Below, one piece after another: positions 11,090 to 12,492 of a stretch of DNA of 12,492 nt. Under the pieces are notes generated by a model that was not told the origin of the DNA, made no database searches, and saw only the letters and a list, made by a program, of their open reading frames with translations. The DNA is from Streptomyces aureocirculatus (GTDB lineage Bacteria > Actinomycetota > Actinomycetes > Streptomycetales > Streptomycetaceae), in NCBI RefSeq assembly GCF_000720475.1, contig NZ_JOAP01000089.1:1-12492 (forward strand). The letters are read 5' to 3'. The translations under genes and the position numbers were made by a program. The first letter of the stretch is position 1. Each line of letters starts with the position of its first letter.

Positions 11090-11257
11090 TCAGGTGGGTG
11101 CGGATCGCGCCCATCGGGTCCGGTGCTGCACCCGCAGGCGCACAGGCTCGCCGGGCACGGGCGGGATCGGTTCGACGGTGAGGATGTCGCCGTACTGTGT
11201 ACCGGCCTTCTTGTCCAGCGCGGTATGGATCAGTGTGCGCAGCTCGATCGGGCTCAT
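11090..11257 (-). CDS. Small hypothetical protein, probable frameshift near 3' end (55 aa)
   Basis: M-S-P-I-E-L-R-T-L-I-H-T-A-L-D-K-K-A-G-T, then QYGDILTVEPIPPVPGEPVR. The first 42 codons have clean coding statistics. After L-R-V-Q the frame gives H-R-T-R-W-A-R-S-A-P-T and a stop at 11090, but the +2 frame instead gives P-D-P-M-G-A-I-R-T-H-L-I-Q-I-S-E-E-S and a stop at 11067 with G/C in nearly all third positions. A single-base insertion near 11115-11125, or an error, would explain this; the intended gene is then about 63 codons. The ATG at 11257 overlaps the upstream TGA (ATGA). The IS110 relic begins immediately after. No family recognised. Confidence 0.6.
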   Translation of the reverse strand: MSPIELRTLIHTALDKKAGTQYGDILTVEPIPPVPGEPVRLRVQHRTRWARSAPT

Positions 11258-11628
11258 CGGCCGGCTCCGTTCATGGCGGCGCGGTGCGTGGCGAGCACCT
11301 TGGTGTGGCGGCTCAGGTCGGCGACGATGTTCTCGACGATTTCGCAGACCTGGTCGGTGCCGCGGAATGCGCCCCAGTGCTTCCAGCTCTTGCGCTCGGT
11401 CGGCTGGAAGCGGTCGATGGTGTCGAAGGAGAAGACGTCCTTCGGAGCACCGGCGGTTTTCGCCTCAGCGCAGCGGTCGATGATGTAGTAGGCGTGCGAG
11501 CCCAGCAGGATGTGGCAGGCGACGATGTGGTGGTAGCCGTGGTTGACGGCCGGGTCCGCGAGGTGCTGTCTGCCGTCGCGCCACTGCATCGAGCCGCCGT
11601 AGCGGCTGCGGAAAACGGGAATGTTCAT
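11254..11628 (-). CDS. Hypothetical protein (124 aa)
   Basis: Starts M-N-I-P-V-F-R-S-R-Y-G-G-S and is rich in His, Tyr and aromatic residues (NHGYHHIVACHILLGSHAYY). A helical C-terminal part follows (VCEIVENIVADLSRHTKVLA). The clustered histidines with two nearby cysteines might bind a metal, but the spacing matches no motif I know. No signal peptide or sure membrane helix. ATG at 11628 has AAGGAG, placed in the last codons of the upstream gene two bases before that gene's stop at 11631, so expression depends on that gene's transcript. Its own stop overlaps the next start. Confidence 0.8.
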   Translation of the reverse strand: MNIPVFRSRYGGSMQWRDGRQHLADPAVNHGYHHIVACHILLGSHAYYIIDRCAEAKTAGAPKDVFSFDTIDRFQPTERKSWKHWGAFRGTDQVCEIVENIVADLSRHTKVLATHRAAMNGAGR

Positions 11629-11630
11629 GT

Positions 11631-12098
11631 TTAGCTCTCCTTAAGGTAGTTGTGGGCGGCGGAGTAGCGGGTGAGCCACGCTTCGACCTTGCGCTGCACA
11701 GCGGCGTGCCCTCGCTGGTAGAACTCGTTGTAGCCGCGGATCTCGCCGGCCAAGGTGCGGGAGTCCCAGTGGTTACCGGCGGCGACGGAGGTGAGGTCCC
11801 ACTCGATCGCGGCGAGCTGAGCGAAGGTGGAGCGCACCGGGTCGATGGCGTGGAGTGCTGCATAGTCCTTGCCGTCGGCGACCTCCAGCTTGGCGAGGAC
11901 GTTGCGGGGGTTGCCATCCCCGTTCGCGGTCCACTACTGGGAGTTGTCGTCGGTGTAGCAGTGGGCGGTCCACTTCGACTCGCTCATGTTGGTGTCGACC
12001 ACGTAGCCGAGGTCGCTGGTGGTCTGGTCGGTCTTGATCATCCCGACGCTGTACTTGTAGCGGTTGGGCAGCCCGGGGCCGCGCCTGCGCCAGTTCAT
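11631..12098 (-). pseudogene. Hypothetical gene with in-frame amber codon
   Basis: From ATG at 12098 the frame reads M-N-W-R-R-R-G-P-G-L-P-N-R-Y-K-Y, then MIKTDQTTSDLGYVVDTNMS and S-K-W-T-A-H-C-Y-T-D-D-N-S-Q up to codon 54. Codon 55 is TAG (11934-11936). Without any frame change the coding pattern continues W-T-A-N-G-D-G-N-P-R-N-V-L-A-K-L-E-V-A, then AALHAIDPVRSTFAQLAAIE and on to TAA at 11631, 100 further codons. Third positions are G/C-rich on both sides. Readings: a nonsense mutation (TAC to TAG is one step), a base error, or readthrough. A restart at GTG 11837 would give 68 residues. The ATG is 15 bases after AGGAG; an ATC at 12107 has the better spacing. Family not recognised. Confidence 0.65.
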
Positions 12099-12132
12099 GC
12101 CGTCGATGACGGGCTCCTGATGTCGCTCCGGG

Positions 12133-12194
12133 GTTCCATCCGGGAACGAGGACGGGGTGGCCGGGCGGCCACCGCGTACGCCCCCTCGGGGGCG
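12133..12194. repeat. Three consecutive stem-loops
   Basis: GTTCC-ATCCG-GGAAC (12133-12147), GGTGGCC-GGGC-GGCCACC (12156-12173) and CGCCCC-CTCG-GGGGCG (12179-12194) follow each other within 62 bases. They fill most of the gap between the IS transposase end and the amber-containing gene. No T-run is present. They might be a terminator cluster insulating the gene block from the IS, or a structured leader RNA. Confidence 0.5.
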
Positions 12195-12265
12195 CCTCGG
12201 AAGCGACCGGGATGTTCAGGTGGCGTCCTTGTTGGCAGGCACGCGTGCGTCGTTAAGACGTTGTC

Positions 12266-12492
12266 CTATGTGGTGAGGCAGAGTAACCGCTTGTAACAGC
12301 AGAGGGCGGCTGCGAGGCCGAGGAAGGCCAGGTAATTGGCGGGTTGGCGTTCGTAGCGGGGGCTGAGGCGGCGATAGCCAGTCAGCCAGGACAAGGTTCG
12401 CTCGATGACCCACCTGCGACGTCCCAATCGTTCGCTGGATTCGATGCCCTTGCGTGCGATATGGACGCCGATGTGTTTGCCCCAGAGCCATC
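12266..12492 (-). CDS. IS5-like transposase, C-terminal part (runs off right edge)
   Basis: The frame ending in TAG at 12266-12268 encodes W-L-W-G-K-H-I-G-V-H-I-A-R-K-G-I, then LGRRRWVIERTLSWLTGYRR and L-S-P-R-Y-E-R-Q-P-A-N-Y-L-A-F-L-G-L-A-A-A-L. The (R/W)-W-V-(I/V)-E-R-T-x-x-W-L block contains the catalytic Glu of the DDE triad in IS5-family transposases. The N-terminal part with both Asp residues lies outside the window. It differs from the transposase tail at 1-89, so the two edges carry different elements. The open frame on the same strand from 12491 to 12216 is a shadow. The element's end is probably close after the stop, near 12245-12262, but its repeat cannot be confirmed here. Confidence 0.85.
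   Translation of the reverse strand, partial: WLWGKHIGVHIARKGIESSERLGRRRWVIERTLSWLTGYRRLSPRYERQPANYLAFLGLAAALCCYKRLLCLTT

Noticed and set aside
12239..12248. Palindrome GCACGCGTGC near the right-hand IS end
   Set aside because: Ten-base palindromes are frequent in GC-rich DNA and no second copy or link to an IS end could be shown.
11652..12296. 214-codon open frame on the + strand
   Set aside because: Gly/Val-rich antisense of the amber-containing gene; its extent across the intergenic hairpins shows it is chance.
1..12492. CRISPR array or restriction/defence system
   Set aside because: No regularly spaced identical repeats and no Cas, nuclease, methylase or ATPase motif were found; the only defence-like hint is the damaged Panacea domain.

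Overview
The window looks like accessory DNA, probably plasmid or integrative element, of a high-GC actinomycete close to Streptomyces. Coding frames have G/C at most third positions, Shine-Dalgarno sequences are AGGAG/GGAGG type, GTG and TTG starts are used, and the proteins include actinobacterial families (DUF3039, IS110 and IS5 transposases, an Ala/Gln/Pro-tailed SSB). Assignment to genus is inference from composition and family resemblance.

Layout. Both edges are insertion sequences pointing inward: the 3' end of an IS5-like transposase on + (1-89) and the 3' end of a different IS5-like transposase on - (12266-12492). Almost everything between is one strand (-): about 25 small genes, mostly 37-190 codons, read from right to left, often with ATGA/GTGA overlaps (2884-3538, 8305-9055, 11090-11628). 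Large + strand open frames are antisense shadows.

Recognisable functions are few: a single-stranded DNA-binding protein (5720-6211), a broken Panacea/DUF4065 antitoxin-like gene (1423-2019), a DUF3039 gene split in two overlapping frames (2884-3143), a degenerate IS110 transposase (about 10440-11062) and an unusual number of tiny Cys-rich, probably zinc-binding proteins. The largest gene (9440-10366, 308 aa) is unrecognised. With SSB as the only DNA-metabolism gene, the block resembles the small-gene regions of actinobacterial plasmids; no replication, partition or transfer gene is visible.

Non-coding parts hold the more curious signals: a minus-strand locus at 4311-4570 with two tRNA T-arm-like sequences 74 nt apart and a good intrinsic terminator; a dispersed family of short hairpins with three-base loops and compensatory changes (4244, 6317, 6365, 6407, 9418); several strong stem-loops just after genes; and three hairpins in a row at 12133-12194.

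The region shows many signs of decay or sequence error: an in-frame amber codon inside a gene (11934-11936), probable frameshifts (about 740-760 and 11115-11125, plus the IS110 relic), and genes whose expected start codon reads ATC. Whether these are errors, decay or recoding is the main question the sequence leaves open.
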